A stretch of DNA of 64,000 nt, taken from Aliihoeflea sp023389195. Lineage in GTDB: Bacteria > Pseudomonadota > Alphaproteobacteria > Rhizobiales > Rhizobiaceae. Below the pieces are notes generated by a model that saw nothing but the letters and a program-made list of their open reading frames with translations, was not told the origin of the DNA and did no database searches. The stretch's first letter is position 1. Each line of letters begins with the position of its first letter. The translations under genes were made by a program, and so were the position numbers. Location: contig JAEWET010000004.1 in the NCBI GenBank assembly GCA_023389195.1, forward strand, positions 1 through 64,000. Reading direction: 5' to 3'. Below are positions 46,935 through 54,702 of this stretch, piece after piece.

Positions 46935-47732
46935 ATGATCAAGGTAGACGATCTGCATATGCACTTTGGAGGCATCAAGGCGGTCGATGGCGCAAGCATC
47001 GAAATCGCCAAGGGCTCCATCACGGGCCTGATCGGCCCGAATGGCGCCGGCAAGACGACGCTCTTCAACGTGATCGCAGGCCATTACAAACCCACCTCCG
47101 GAAAAGTCTGGCTCGACGGCCAGGATATCACCGGAATGCCGCCGCACGAGCTCTTCCACATGGGGCTCCTGCGCACCTTCCAGATCGCCCACGAATTCTC
47201 GACGCTGACGGTGCGCGAAAACCTGATGATGGTGCCGCCCGCACAGCCCGGCGAGACGCTGGTCGACGTGTGGCTGCGCCCCTCCAAGGTGCGCGAGCGC
47301 GAGGCCGAGGTGCGCAAGCGCGCCGACGAGGTGATCGAATTCCTCGAAATCAGCCACGTCGCCGACGAACTGGCCGGAAACCTGTCCGGCGGCCAGAAGA
47401 AGCTCCTGGAGCTCGGCCGCACCATGATGGTCGACGCCAAGATCGTGTTCCTCGACGAGGTCGGCGCGGGCGTCAACCGCACGCTCCTGAACACGCTGGG
47501 CGACGCCATCGTGCGGCTCAACAAGGAACGCGGATACACCTTCTGCATGATCGAGCACGACATGGACTTCATCGGCCGCCTTTGCGACCCGGTGATCGTC
47601 ATGGCCGAGGGCCGCGTGCTGGTCGAGGGCAAGGTCGACGAGGTCAAGGCCAACGAGCAGGTCATCGAGGCCTATCTCGGCACCGGCCTCAAGCAGCGGC
47701 CGCCCAAGGCCAAGCAGGGAGGTGCCGCATGA
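46935..47732 (+). CDS. livG: ABC transporter ATP-binding protein LivG
   Basis: One of two ATPases of the importer (265 aa). It has Walker A GPNGAGKTT, signature LSGGQKKLLEL, the switch His in MIEHDMDF, and the LivG-type C-terminus VIEAYLGTG. The Walker B segment reads VFLDEVGAGVN, with Val in place of the usual Pro after the catalytic Glu. ATG 46935 has GAGGGGAA upstream. It overlaps livF by 4 nt. Confidence 0.94.
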   Translation: MIKVDDLHMHFGGIKAVDGASIEIAKGSITGLIGPNGAGKTTLFNVIAGHYKPTSGKVWLDGQDITGMPPHELFHMGLLRTFQIAHEFSTLTVRENLMMVPPAQPGETLVDVWLRPSKVREREAEVRKRADEVIEFLEISHVADELAGNLSGGQKKLLELGRTMMVDAKIVFLDEVGAGVNRTLLNTLGDAIVRLNKERGYTFCMIEHDMDFIGRLCDPVIVMAEGRVLVEGKVDEVKANEQVIEAYLGTGLKQRPPKAKQGGAA

Positions 47733-48433
47733 GCTTTCTCATCGGCGAGAACATGACCGGCGGCTATGGCGGCGCGGACATTCTCCACTCCTGCACCATC
47801 GCCGTCGACAAGGGCGAAATCGCCGTCATCGTCGGCCCCAACGGTGCCGGCAAGTCGACCGCCATGAAGGCGATGTTCGGCATGCTGGGCCTGCGCGAAG
47901 GCCAAGTGCGCCTCGGCGAAAAGGACATCACCAAGCTTTCGCCGCAGGACCGCGTCGTGGCCGGCATGGGCTTCGTGCCGCAGACCTCGAACGTCTTCGT
48001 CACGATGACCGTCCAGGAAAACCTGGAAATGGGCGCCTACATCCGCAAGGACGACTTTTCCGACACGATGGCGCAGGTCTTCGACCTGTTCCCGATCCTG
48101 AAGGAAAAGCGCAGGCAGCCGGCCGGCGAACTGTCGGGCGGCCAGCGCCAGCAGGTGGCCGTCGGCCGCGCACTGATGACGCAGCCCTCCGTGCTGATGC
48201 TCGACGAGCCGACGGCCGGCGTTTCGCCGATCGTCATGGACGAACTCTTCGACCGCATTCTCGACGTTGCCGCCACCGGCATCGCCGTGATGATGGTCGA
48301 GCAGAATGCGCGTCAGGCGCTCGCCATCGCCGATCGCGGCTATGTGCTCGTCCAGGGCCGAAACCGCTTCACCGACACCGGCGAAGCCCTTCTCGCCAAT
48401 CCCGAGGTTCGCGCCTCGTTCCTGGGAGGTTGA
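47729..48433 (+). CDS. livF: ABC transporter ATP-binding protein LivF
   Basis: Second ATPase (234 aa). It has Walker A GPNGAGKST, signature LSGGQRQQVAVGRALM, Walker B LMLDEPTAGVSPIVMDELF and switch MMVEQNARQAL, all typical of LivF. The ATG overlaps the livG stop (ATGA), and the gene is 2 nt from livH. Confidence 0.95.
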   Translation: MSFLIGENMTGGYGGADILHSCTIAVDKGEIAVIVGPNGAGKSTAMKAMFGMLGLREGQVRLGEKDITKLSPQDRVVAGMGFVPQTSNVFVTMTVQENLEMGAYIRKDDFSDTMAQVFDLFPILKEKRRQPAGELSGGQRQQVAVGRALMTQPSVLMLDEPTAGVSPIVMDELFDRILDVAATGIAVMMVEQNARQALAIADRGYVLVQGRNRFTDTGEALLANPEVRASFLGG

Positions 48434-48435
48434 CG

Positions 48436-49437
48436 ATGGACTTTCTCAACGCCCTCGTCATGTTCGCCAACTTCGTGTTCCTGCCGGGCCTCGCCTATGG
48501 CGCGCAGCTCGCGCTCGGTGCGCTCGGGATCACGCTGGTCTTCGGCATCCTGCGCTTCTCCAACTTCGCCCATGGCGACCTGATGGCCTTCGGCACCATG
48601 ATCACCATTCTGGTGACCTGGTGGCTGATCTCGATGGGGGTCACGCTCGGGCCATTGCCGACGGCGCTCCTGGCGTTGCCGATCGGCATTATCGGCGCCG
48701 TCATCATGGCGCTGATCATCGACCGGACGGTCTTCCGCTTCTACCGCCAGCAGCGATCCGCATCGATCGTGCTGGTCATGGCGTCGGTCGGCGTCATGTT
48801 CATCCTCAACGGCATCGTTCGCCTCATCATCGGGCCGAACGAGCAGCGCTTCGCCGATGGCGAGCGCTTCCTGATCACCGTCCGCGAGTTCCGCGAGTGG
48901 ACGGGGCTCGCCGAGGGGCTGGCGATCCGCCTTCCGGTCGCGATCACCGTCATCGTGGCGGTCGTCGTGGTCGTCGCGCTGTTCTGGTTCCTCACCTATT
49001 CGCGCACCGGCAAGGCCATGCGCGCATATTCGGACAATGAGGATCTGGCGCTGCTCTCGGGCATCGATCCCGACAAGGTGGTTCGCGTCACCTGGGTGAT
49101 CGCGGCGGCGCTGGCGACGATCGCCGGCGTGCTCTACGGCCTCGACAAGAGCTTCCGCCCCTTCACCTATTTCCAGCTCCTGCTGCCGATGTTCGCGGCC
49201 GCCATCGTCGGCGGCATCGGACAACCGATCGGCGCCATCGCCGGCGGGTTCGTCGTCGCCTTCTCCGAGGTGACGCTGACCTATGCCTACAAGCGGGTGC
49301 TCGAATATATGGGCTTTGCGCCCGACGGGCTCGTCCAGCTTCTGTCGACCGAATACAAGTTCGCGATTTCCTTCGTGATCCTCGTCATCGTCCTGTTGAT
49401 TAGACCGACGGGCATTTTCCGGGGGAGAGTGCTGTGA
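48436..49437 (+). CDS. livH: Branched-chain amino-acid ABC permease LivH
   Basis: A 333-residue permease with about eight to nine spans. It starts with GLAYGAQLALGALGITLVFGILRFSNFAHGDLMAFG, the conserved LivH N-terminus, and has the inner-membrane coupling segment TGKAMRAYSDNEDLALLSGID. The start ATG lies directly after livF. It overlaps livM by 4 nt. Confidence 0.95.
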   Translation: MDFLNALVMFANFVFLPGLAYGAQLALGALGITLVFGILRFSNFAHGDLMAFGTMITILVTWWLISMGVTLGPLPTALLALPIGIIGAVIMALIIDRTVFRFYRQQRSASIVLVMASVGVMFILNGIVRLIIGPNEQRFADGERFLITVREFREWTGLAEGLAIRLPVAITVIVAVVVVVALFWFLTYSRTGKAMRAYSDNEDLALLSGIDPDKVVRVTWVIAAALATIAGVLYGLDKSFRPFTYFQLLLPMFAAAIVGGIGQPIGAIAGGFVVAFSEVTLTYAYKRVLEYMGFAPDGLVQLLSTEYKFAISFVILVIVLLIRPTGIFRGRVL

Positions 49438-50753
49438 GCAATCGAAACCGCATCATCGTCCTTTATTCGATCATGGCGGGCCTGCTGCTGCTCGTCGGCT
49501 TCGGGCAGAGCTGGACGCTCAGCTTCACGATCCTCAATCTGTGCCTGATCTCGGCGATCATGGCGCTCGGCGTGAACATCCAGTGGGGCTATGCCGGCCT
49601 TTTCAACGTCGGCATCATGGGCTTTGCGGCGCTGGGCGGCCTCGCCGGCATCGTCGTCTCCATGCCGCCCGTTCCCGGCGCATGGGAAGCGGGCGGGACG
49701 GGCATCGGCCTGACGATCGTCGCGCTGGTCGGCACGGTCGGCCTGATCGTCCTTGCCCGCAAGAACATCCACGGCAAAAAGGGCAATTTCGTCGCGATCC
49801 TGATCGCGGTGGCGGGCTATTTCGTCATCCGCCATTTCTTCGATCCGGCCGTCGCCGCGATCGAGGGCTATGATGCGGCCCGCACCGGCTATCTGGGCGG
49901 CCTCGGCCTGCCGATCATCTTCTCCTGGCTCGTCGGCGGCGTCTTCGCCGCGGGCGCGGCCTGGATGGTGGGCAAGATCGCGCTCGGCCTTCGCGCCGAC
50001 TACCTCGCGATCGCCACGCTCGGCATTTCGGAAATCATCATCGCCATCCTGCGCAACGAGGAATGGCTGACCCGCGGCGTCAAGAACGTCTCGGGCCTGC
50101 CGCGCCCCGTCGCCTACGAGGTGCAATTGCAGCAGGCACCGTGGTTCCTCGACCTCGCAACGACGTTGAACCTGAACCCGGTCTTCGCGTCGGCGCTTTA
50201 TGTGCGGCTCTCCTACGCGATCCTGTTCGCCATCGTGCTGATCATCATCATGTTCCTCGCCGAGCGGGCGCTGAATTCGCCCTGGGGCCGCATGATGCGT
50301 GCGATCCGCGACAATCGCGACGCGGCCGAAGCGATGGGCAAGGACGTGACCCGGCGCCATCTGCAGGTCTTCATCCTCGGCTCGGCGGTGGTCGGCATCG
50401 CCGGCGCCATGCTGACGACGCTCGACGGCCAGTTCACGCCCGGCCAGTACCAGCCGCTGCGCTTCACCTTCCTGATCTGGGTGATGGTGATCGTCGGCGG
50501 CTCCGGCAACAATTGGGGCGCGGTGCTTGGCGGCTTCCTGATCTGGTTCGTCTGGGTCGAGGCCGAACCGGTCGGCGGCTGGGTGATGTCGGTCCTGACC
50601 TCGGGCATGGACGCCTCGAACCCGGTTCGGGCGCAACTCGTCGACGCCGCACCCTATATGCGGCCGCTGATGATGGGCCTGATCCTGCTCCTGTGCCTGC
50701 GCTTCAGCCCGCGCGGGCTGATCCCCGAGCGCATATCCCGGGCAAGGCACTGA
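49434..50753 (+). CDS. livM: Branched-chain amino-acid ABC permease LivM
   Basis: A 439-residue permease with ten or more spans. It contains LNVNIQWGYAGLFNVGIMGF-like sequence (NIQWGYAGLFNVGIMGFAALGG), GLRADYLAIATLGISEII and WGRMMRAIRDNRDAAEAMGKDV, typical of LivM. GTG start 49434 follows GGGGGAGAG and overlaps the livH stop. The protein is longer than the E. coli one because of an inserted hydrophobic stretch (about 85-140). Confidence 0.94.
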   Translation: MSNRNRIIVLYSIMAGLLLLVGFGQSWTLSFTILNLCLISAIMALGVNIQWGYAGLFNVGIMGFAALGGLAGIVVSMPPVPGAWEAGGTGIGLTIVALVGTVGLIVLARKNIHGKKGNFVAILIAVAGYFVIRHFFDPAVAAIEGYDAARTGYLGGLGLPIIFSWLVGGVFAAGAAWMVGKIALGLRADYLAIATLGISEIIIAILRNEEWLTRGVKNVSGLPRPVAYEVQLQQAPWFLDLATTLNLNPVFASALYVRLSYAILFAIVLIIIMFLAERALNSPWGRMMRAIRDNRDAAEAMGKDVTRRHLQVFILGSAVVGIAGAMLTTLDGQFTPGQYQPLRFTFLIWVMVIVGGSGNNWGAVLGGFLIWFVWVEAEPVGGWVMSVLTSGMDASNPVRAQLVDAAPYMRPLMMGLILLLCLRFSPRGLIPERISRARH

Positions 50754-50758
50754 AACTG

Positions 50759-50786
50759 AAAAAGGGCGCTGCGAGGCGCCCTTTTT
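50759..50786 (+). terminator. Intrinsic terminator of the liv operon
   Basis: Perfect 11-bp stem AAAAAGGGCGC/GCGCCCTTTTT with a 6-nt loop, 6 nt after the livM stop. T-runs on both strands would also stop transcripts coming from tlpA. Confidence 0.92.
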
Positions 50787-50805
50787 CTATTTCCAGGCGC
50801 CGAAT

Positions 50806-50937
50806 GCGCCCGCTCCACCGCCTTAGGCGGTCCCCCTCCCCCGCTTCGCAGGGGAGGACCAATCTTCGGAGCCGGACGCAGCCCTCGATCCTCCCCCGTT
50901 TACGGGGGAGGTGGCCCGCAGGGTCGGAGGGGGCGTC
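50806..50937. repeat. Palindromic intergenic repeat, copy 2
   Basis: Second copy of the element at 16445-16570. It shares CCTCCCCCGCTTCGCAGGGG and TCCTCCCCCGTTTACGGGGG cores and the CGGAGGGGGCG end. The left end is more diverged than in copy 1. It lies between the convergent livM and tlpA genes and stops right at the tlpA stop codon. Confidence 0.8.
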
Positions 50938-50940
50938 CGC

Positions 50941-51615
50941 TCACATGGCAGCTTCGATGAGGTTTTTGGCATCTTCGCTCGCCCATTCGGCCGGGCCGTT
51001 CATGTGGCCGAGAAGGCAGCCATCGGCATCGACGAGCAGCGTGACCGGAAGGCCGACGGCGAGGTTGCGACGCTTCAGATCGTTGAAGAGACCGAGCGTG
51101 TTGTCGCGGTAGTAGGCAAGACGGTCGACACCGGTTTCCTCGAGGAACGCCTTCGGCTTGGTGTCGTCGCCGGTGTCGATGTTGACCGCGACGACTTCGA
51201 AGTCCTCGCCACCCAACTCGGCCTGGAGCTGGTTCAGCGCTGGCATTTCCTCGCGGCACGGCGCGCACCAAGTCGCCCAGAGGTTGACCAGCGTCACCTT
51301 GCCGAGATCGGAAAGCCGCATCGGCTGGCCGTTTGGATCATTGAAGGCGATGTCGGAGACGAGGCGCGGCGGATCGGCCGGCAGCATCGCCGCCACCTCG
51401 CCGGTGATCAGCGGATCGATTGCGGCGACCGCCTCGGTCTTCGCCGCGCAGGCGGCGATGGCCTGGGGATCGGGCGCGCTGCCCGCCACCATCGGCGCAT
51501 TGTTGCCAGAAGGGCCGCCCATCACGTATACGCCGAGCGCACCGGCAAGAACGCCGGCGACGGCCGCGATCCCGATCAGCCGGCCCGCCGGAAGGTTCGA
51601 TTTGCCATCAGCCAT
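50941..51615 (-). CDS. tlpA: TlpA-like thiol:disulfide interchange protein
   Basis: Membrane-anchored periplasmic thioredoxin (224 aa). A single N-terminal span (about 13-33) is followed by a thioredoxin domain with the active site WATWCAPCREEMP. The two extra cysteines (ACAAK near 56 and DADGC near 200) resemble those of rhizobial TlpA, which reduces copper chaperones during cytochrome oxidase assembly. GGAGA precedes ATG 51615. The gap to the divergent argH start is only 30 nt. Confidence 0.92.
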   Translation of the reverse strand: MADGKSNLPAGRLIGIAAVAGVLAGALGVYVMGGPSGNNAPMVAGSAPDPQAIAACAAKTEAVAAIDPLITGEVAAMLPADPPRLVSDIAFNDPNGQPMRLSDLGKVTLVNLWATWCAPCREEMPALNQLQAELGGEDFEVVAVNIDTGDDTKPKAFLEETGVDRLAYYRDNTLGLFNDLKRRNLAVGLPVTLLVDADGCLLGHMNGPAEWASEDAKNLIEAAM

Positions 51616-51645
51616 ATGTCTATCTCCGGGGATGCGGATATCACG

Positions 51646-53067
51646 ATGAGCGAAAAGAAGGCCAGCAACCAGATGTGGGGCGGACGATTTGCCTCGGGTC
51701 CCGCCGCCATCATGGAAGCGATCAACGCCTCGATCGGCTTCGACAGTAAGCTGTACGCGCAGGATATAAGCGGCTCGCTGGCGCAGGCCGACATGCTGGC
51801 AAAGACCGGCATCATTTCGGCCGCCGACCGCGACAAGATCGCGCAAGGGCTGAACCAAATCCTCGGGGAGATCGAAGCCGGCACGTTCGAGTTCTCGGCC
51901 CGGCTCGAAGACATCCACATGAATGTCGAGGCGCGGCTCGCCGACCTGATCGGCCCGGCCGCCGGACGGCTGCACACCGCGCGCTCGCGCAACGACCAGG
52001 TGGCGACGGATTTCCGCCTCTGGGTGAAGGAGGAGCTGCAGCGCACCGATGCCGCTCTCGTCCGCCTGATCGAGACGTTCCTGAAGCGCGCGGAAGAACA
52101 TGCCGCGACCGTCATGCCCGGCTTCACCCATCTTCAGACGGCGCAGCCGGTGACCTTCGGCCATCACTGCATGGCCTATGTCGAGATGTTCGGTCGCGAT
52201 CTGTCGCGCGTGCGGGACGCGATGCAACGCATGGATGAAAGCCCACTCGGCGCCGCCGCGCTCGCCGGCACAGGCTTTCCGATCGACCGCGCGATGACGG
52301 CGAAGGCGCTCGGCTTCCGCGAGCCGACGCGCAACTCGATCGACACCGTCTCGGATCGCGACTTCGCGCTCGAATTCCTCTCCACTGCGGCGATCTGCGC
52401 GACGCATCTGTCGCGGCTGGCCGAAGAGATCGTCATCTGGTCGACGCCGCAATTCGGCTTCGTGCGCCTGTCCGACCAGTTCTCGACCGGTTCCTCGATC
52501 ATGCCGCAGAAGAAGAACCCGGACGCCGCCGAACTCATCCGCGCGAAGACCGGTCGCATCAACGGCCACATGATCGCGCTTTTGACCGTGATGAAGGGCC
52601 TGCCGCTGGCCTATTCCAAGGACATGCAGGAAGACAAGGAGGCCGTCTTCGACGCGGCCGAAACGCTCGACCTGATGATCGCGGCGATGACGGGCATGAT
52701 CGCCGACATGGAGATCCAGACCGCGGCGATGAAGAAGGCGGCCGGCGCGGGCTATTCGACCGCCACCGACCTTGCCGACTGGCTGGTACGCGAGGCGGGC
52801 CTGCCCTTCCGGGAGGCGCATCACGTGACCGGTCGCGCCGTGGCGCTCGCCGAAAGCCGCAAGGTGACGCTCGACCGGCTGACCATCGACGAGCTGAAAT
52901 CCATCGACGAGCGCATCACCGACGGCATCTTCCAGGTGCTCTCCGTTCAGGCCTCGGTGAAGAGCCGCACCTCCTTCGGCGGCACCGCCCCTCAGGAAGT
53001 GCGCCGCCAGATCCGCTACTGGACGAAGCGCCTGAAACAGGATGCAACGAAGCGCAAAAACCGCTAA
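51646..53067 (+). CDS. argH: Argininosuccinate lyase
   Basis: Splits argininosuccinate into arginine and fumarate, the last arginine step. The 473 residues begin NQMWGGRFASGPAAIMEAIN and carry the superfamily signature GSSIMPQKKNPD (near 285) and TARSRNDQVATDFRLW. ATG 51646. It is followed by a small lipoprotein gene and lysA, an order conserved in alphaproteobacteria. Confidence 0.97.
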   Translation: MSEKKASNQMWGGRFASGPAAIMEAINASIGFDSKLYAQDISGSLAQADMLAKTGIISAADRDKIAQGLNQILGEIEAGTFEFSARLEDIHMNVEARLADLIGPAAGRLHTARSRNDQVATDFRLWVKEELQRTDAALVRLIETFLKRAEEHAATVMPGFTHLQTAQPVTFGHHCMAYVEMFGRDLSRVRDAMQRMDESPLGAAALAGTGFPIDRAMTAKALGFREPTRNSIDTVSDRDFALEFLSTAAICATHLSRLAEEIVIWSTPQFGFVRLSDQFSTGSSIMPQKKNPDAAELIRAKTGRINGHMIALLTVMKGLPLAYSKDMQEDKEAVFDAAETLDLMIAAMTGMIADMEIQTAAMKKAAGAGYSTATDLADWLVREAGLPFREAHHVTGRAVALAESRKVTLDRLTIDELKSIDERITDGIFQVLSVQASVKSRTSFGGTAPQEVRRQIRYWTKRLKQDATKRKNR

Positions 53068-53104
53068 AGACGAAACTCAAATCGCATCGATCCGGACGGG
53101 CTTC

Positions 53105-53317
53105 ATGGCATCTGGCAGACTTTTCGTATCCGTCGCGCTCCTGACGGCCATCGCCATGAGCGTCGCCGCCTGCGGGCGGCGCGGGCCGCTCGACACGCCC
53201 TACGAGGCCGCAGTCGAGGCACGGCAGGAAGCGATCGACAATGATGTGAGCCCTGTTCCGCCGCAGCCCGAACGGCCGGTCCGCGATCGTCCGTTCATCC
53301 TCGACAGCCTCCTTTAG
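53105..53317 (+). CDS. Small lipoprotein, LptM/YifL-like
   Basis: A 70-residue lipoprotein. The lipobox is AMSVAAC, and mature Cys is followed by GRRGPLDTP, which matches the CGxxGPL pattern of LptM (YifL), a helper of LptD maturation in E. coli. The remainder is proline/glutamate-rich. ATG 53105. It sits between argH and lysA. The functional link to LPS transport is inferred from the motif only. Confidence 0.82.
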   Translation: MASGRLFVSVALLTAIAMSVAACGRRGPLDTPYEAAVEARQEAIDNDVSPVPPQPERPVRDRPFILDSLL

Positions 53318-53329
53318 ACAGCCGCGCCC

Positions 53330-54595
53330 GTGAACCATTTCGAATACAGGAACGGCGTCCTCCACGCCGAAGACGTCTCGCTGCTCGACATCGCGGCGGA
53401 AGTCGGCACGCCCTTCTACTGCTATTCGACCGCGACGCTGGAGCGCCACTACACCGTCTTCGCCAAGGCCTTCGCCGACATGGACGCGCTCGTCTGCTAC
53501 GCGATGAAGGCGAATTCCAACCAGGCGGTGCTGAAGACGCTGGCAAAGCTCGGCGCCGGAGCCGACGTCGTCTCCGAGGGCGAATTGCGCCGCGCGCTCG
53601 CCGCCGGGATCCCGGCCGAGAAGATCGTCTTTTCAGGCGTAGGCAAGACCGCGCGCGAGATGGACTTCGCGCTTCAGGCCGGCATCCACTGCTTCAACGT
53701 CGAATCCGAACCCGAGCTCGAACTTCTGTCGGAACGCGCCCAGGCGGCGGGCAAGGTCGCGCCGATCTCGCTGCGCATCAACCCCGACGTCGATGCAAAG
53801 ACCCACAAGAAGATTTCGACCGGCAAGGCCGAGAACAAGTTCGGTATCGCGCTCGCGCGGGCCCGCGAAGCCTACGCCCGCGCGGCCGCGTCGCCGGGCC
53901 TGAAGATCGTCGGTGTCGACACCCATATCGGCAGCCAGATCACCGAACTGCAGCCCTTCGACGACGCGATCGCGCTGATGGTCGAACTCGTCGGCCAGTT
54001 GCAGGCGGACGGCCATGCGATCGAGCACATCGACGTCGGCGGCGGGCTCGGCATTCCCTACCGCATCGACAATGCCCCACCGCCGCTCCCCGACGCCTAT
54101 GCGCAGATGGTCCGCCGCCGGCTGAAGCCGCTCGGCCTCAAGGTGATCTTCGAGCCGGGCCGGTTGATCGCCGGCAATGCCGGCATTCTGGTCAGCCAGG
54201 TCGTCCATCTGAAGGAAGGCGACGCGAAGAACTTCCTGATCGTCGATGCGGCGATGAACGATCTGATCCGCCCGACGCTCTACGATGCCTTCCACGACAT
54301 CCGCCCGGTGGTCGAACAGCCGGCGGACACGCCGCGCATGAATGTCGACATCGTCGGCCCGGTCTGCGAGACGGGGGACTATCTGGGGCACGACCGCGAC
54401 CTGCCGAAGATGAAGGCTGGCGACCTGATCTGCATCTCGACGGCAGGAGCTTATGGCGCGGTGCAGGCGGGCACATACAACACGCGCCTTCTGGTGCCGG
54501 AAGTGCTCGTGTCCGGCGACCGCTTCCACGTCGTTCGCCCGCGACCGACCTATGACGAACTAATCGGCCTCGATTCGATTCCCGACTGGCTCTGA
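53330..54595 (+). CDS. lysA: Diaminopimelate decarboxylase
   Basis: PLP enzyme that makes lysine from meso-diaminopimelate. The 421 residues show the PLP lysine in YAMKANSN, then HIGSQI, GGGLGIPY, EPGRLIAGNAG, VGPVCETGD with the active-site Cys, and AGAYG. The start is GTG 53330, 12 nt after the lipoprotein stop and without an obvious ribosome site, so translational coupling is likely. LysC elsewhere in the window feeds the same pathway. Confidence 0.96.
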   Translation: MNHFEYRNGVLHAEDVSLLDIAAEVGTPFYCYSTATLERHYTVFAKAFADMDALVCYAMKANSNQAVLKTLAKLGAGADVVSEGELRRALAAGIPAEKIVFSGVGKTAREMDFALQAGIHCFNVESEPELELLSERAQAAGKVAPISLRINPDVDAKTHKKISTGKAENKFGIALARAREAYARAAASPGLKIVGVDTHIGSQITELQPFDDAIALMVELVGQLQADGHAIEHIDVGGGLGIPYRIDNAPPPLPDAYAQMVRRRLKPLGLKVIFEPGRLIAGNAGILVSQVVHLKEGDAKNFLIVDAAMNDLIRPTLYDAFHDIRPVVEQPADTPRMNVDIVGPVCETGDYLGHDRDLPKMKAGDLICISTAGAYGAVQAGTYNTRLLVPEVLVSGDRFHVVRPRPTYDELIGLDSIPDWL

Positions 54596-54702
54596 ACGGC
54601 TCGCGGACCGGTTTCACGATTTGGTGGCCGGCCTCGCCTTCGCCGCGTTTGCTGTTATCCTGACACCGATACCGCCAGGAACGCGGATAAAGCGGACGGC
54701 TG

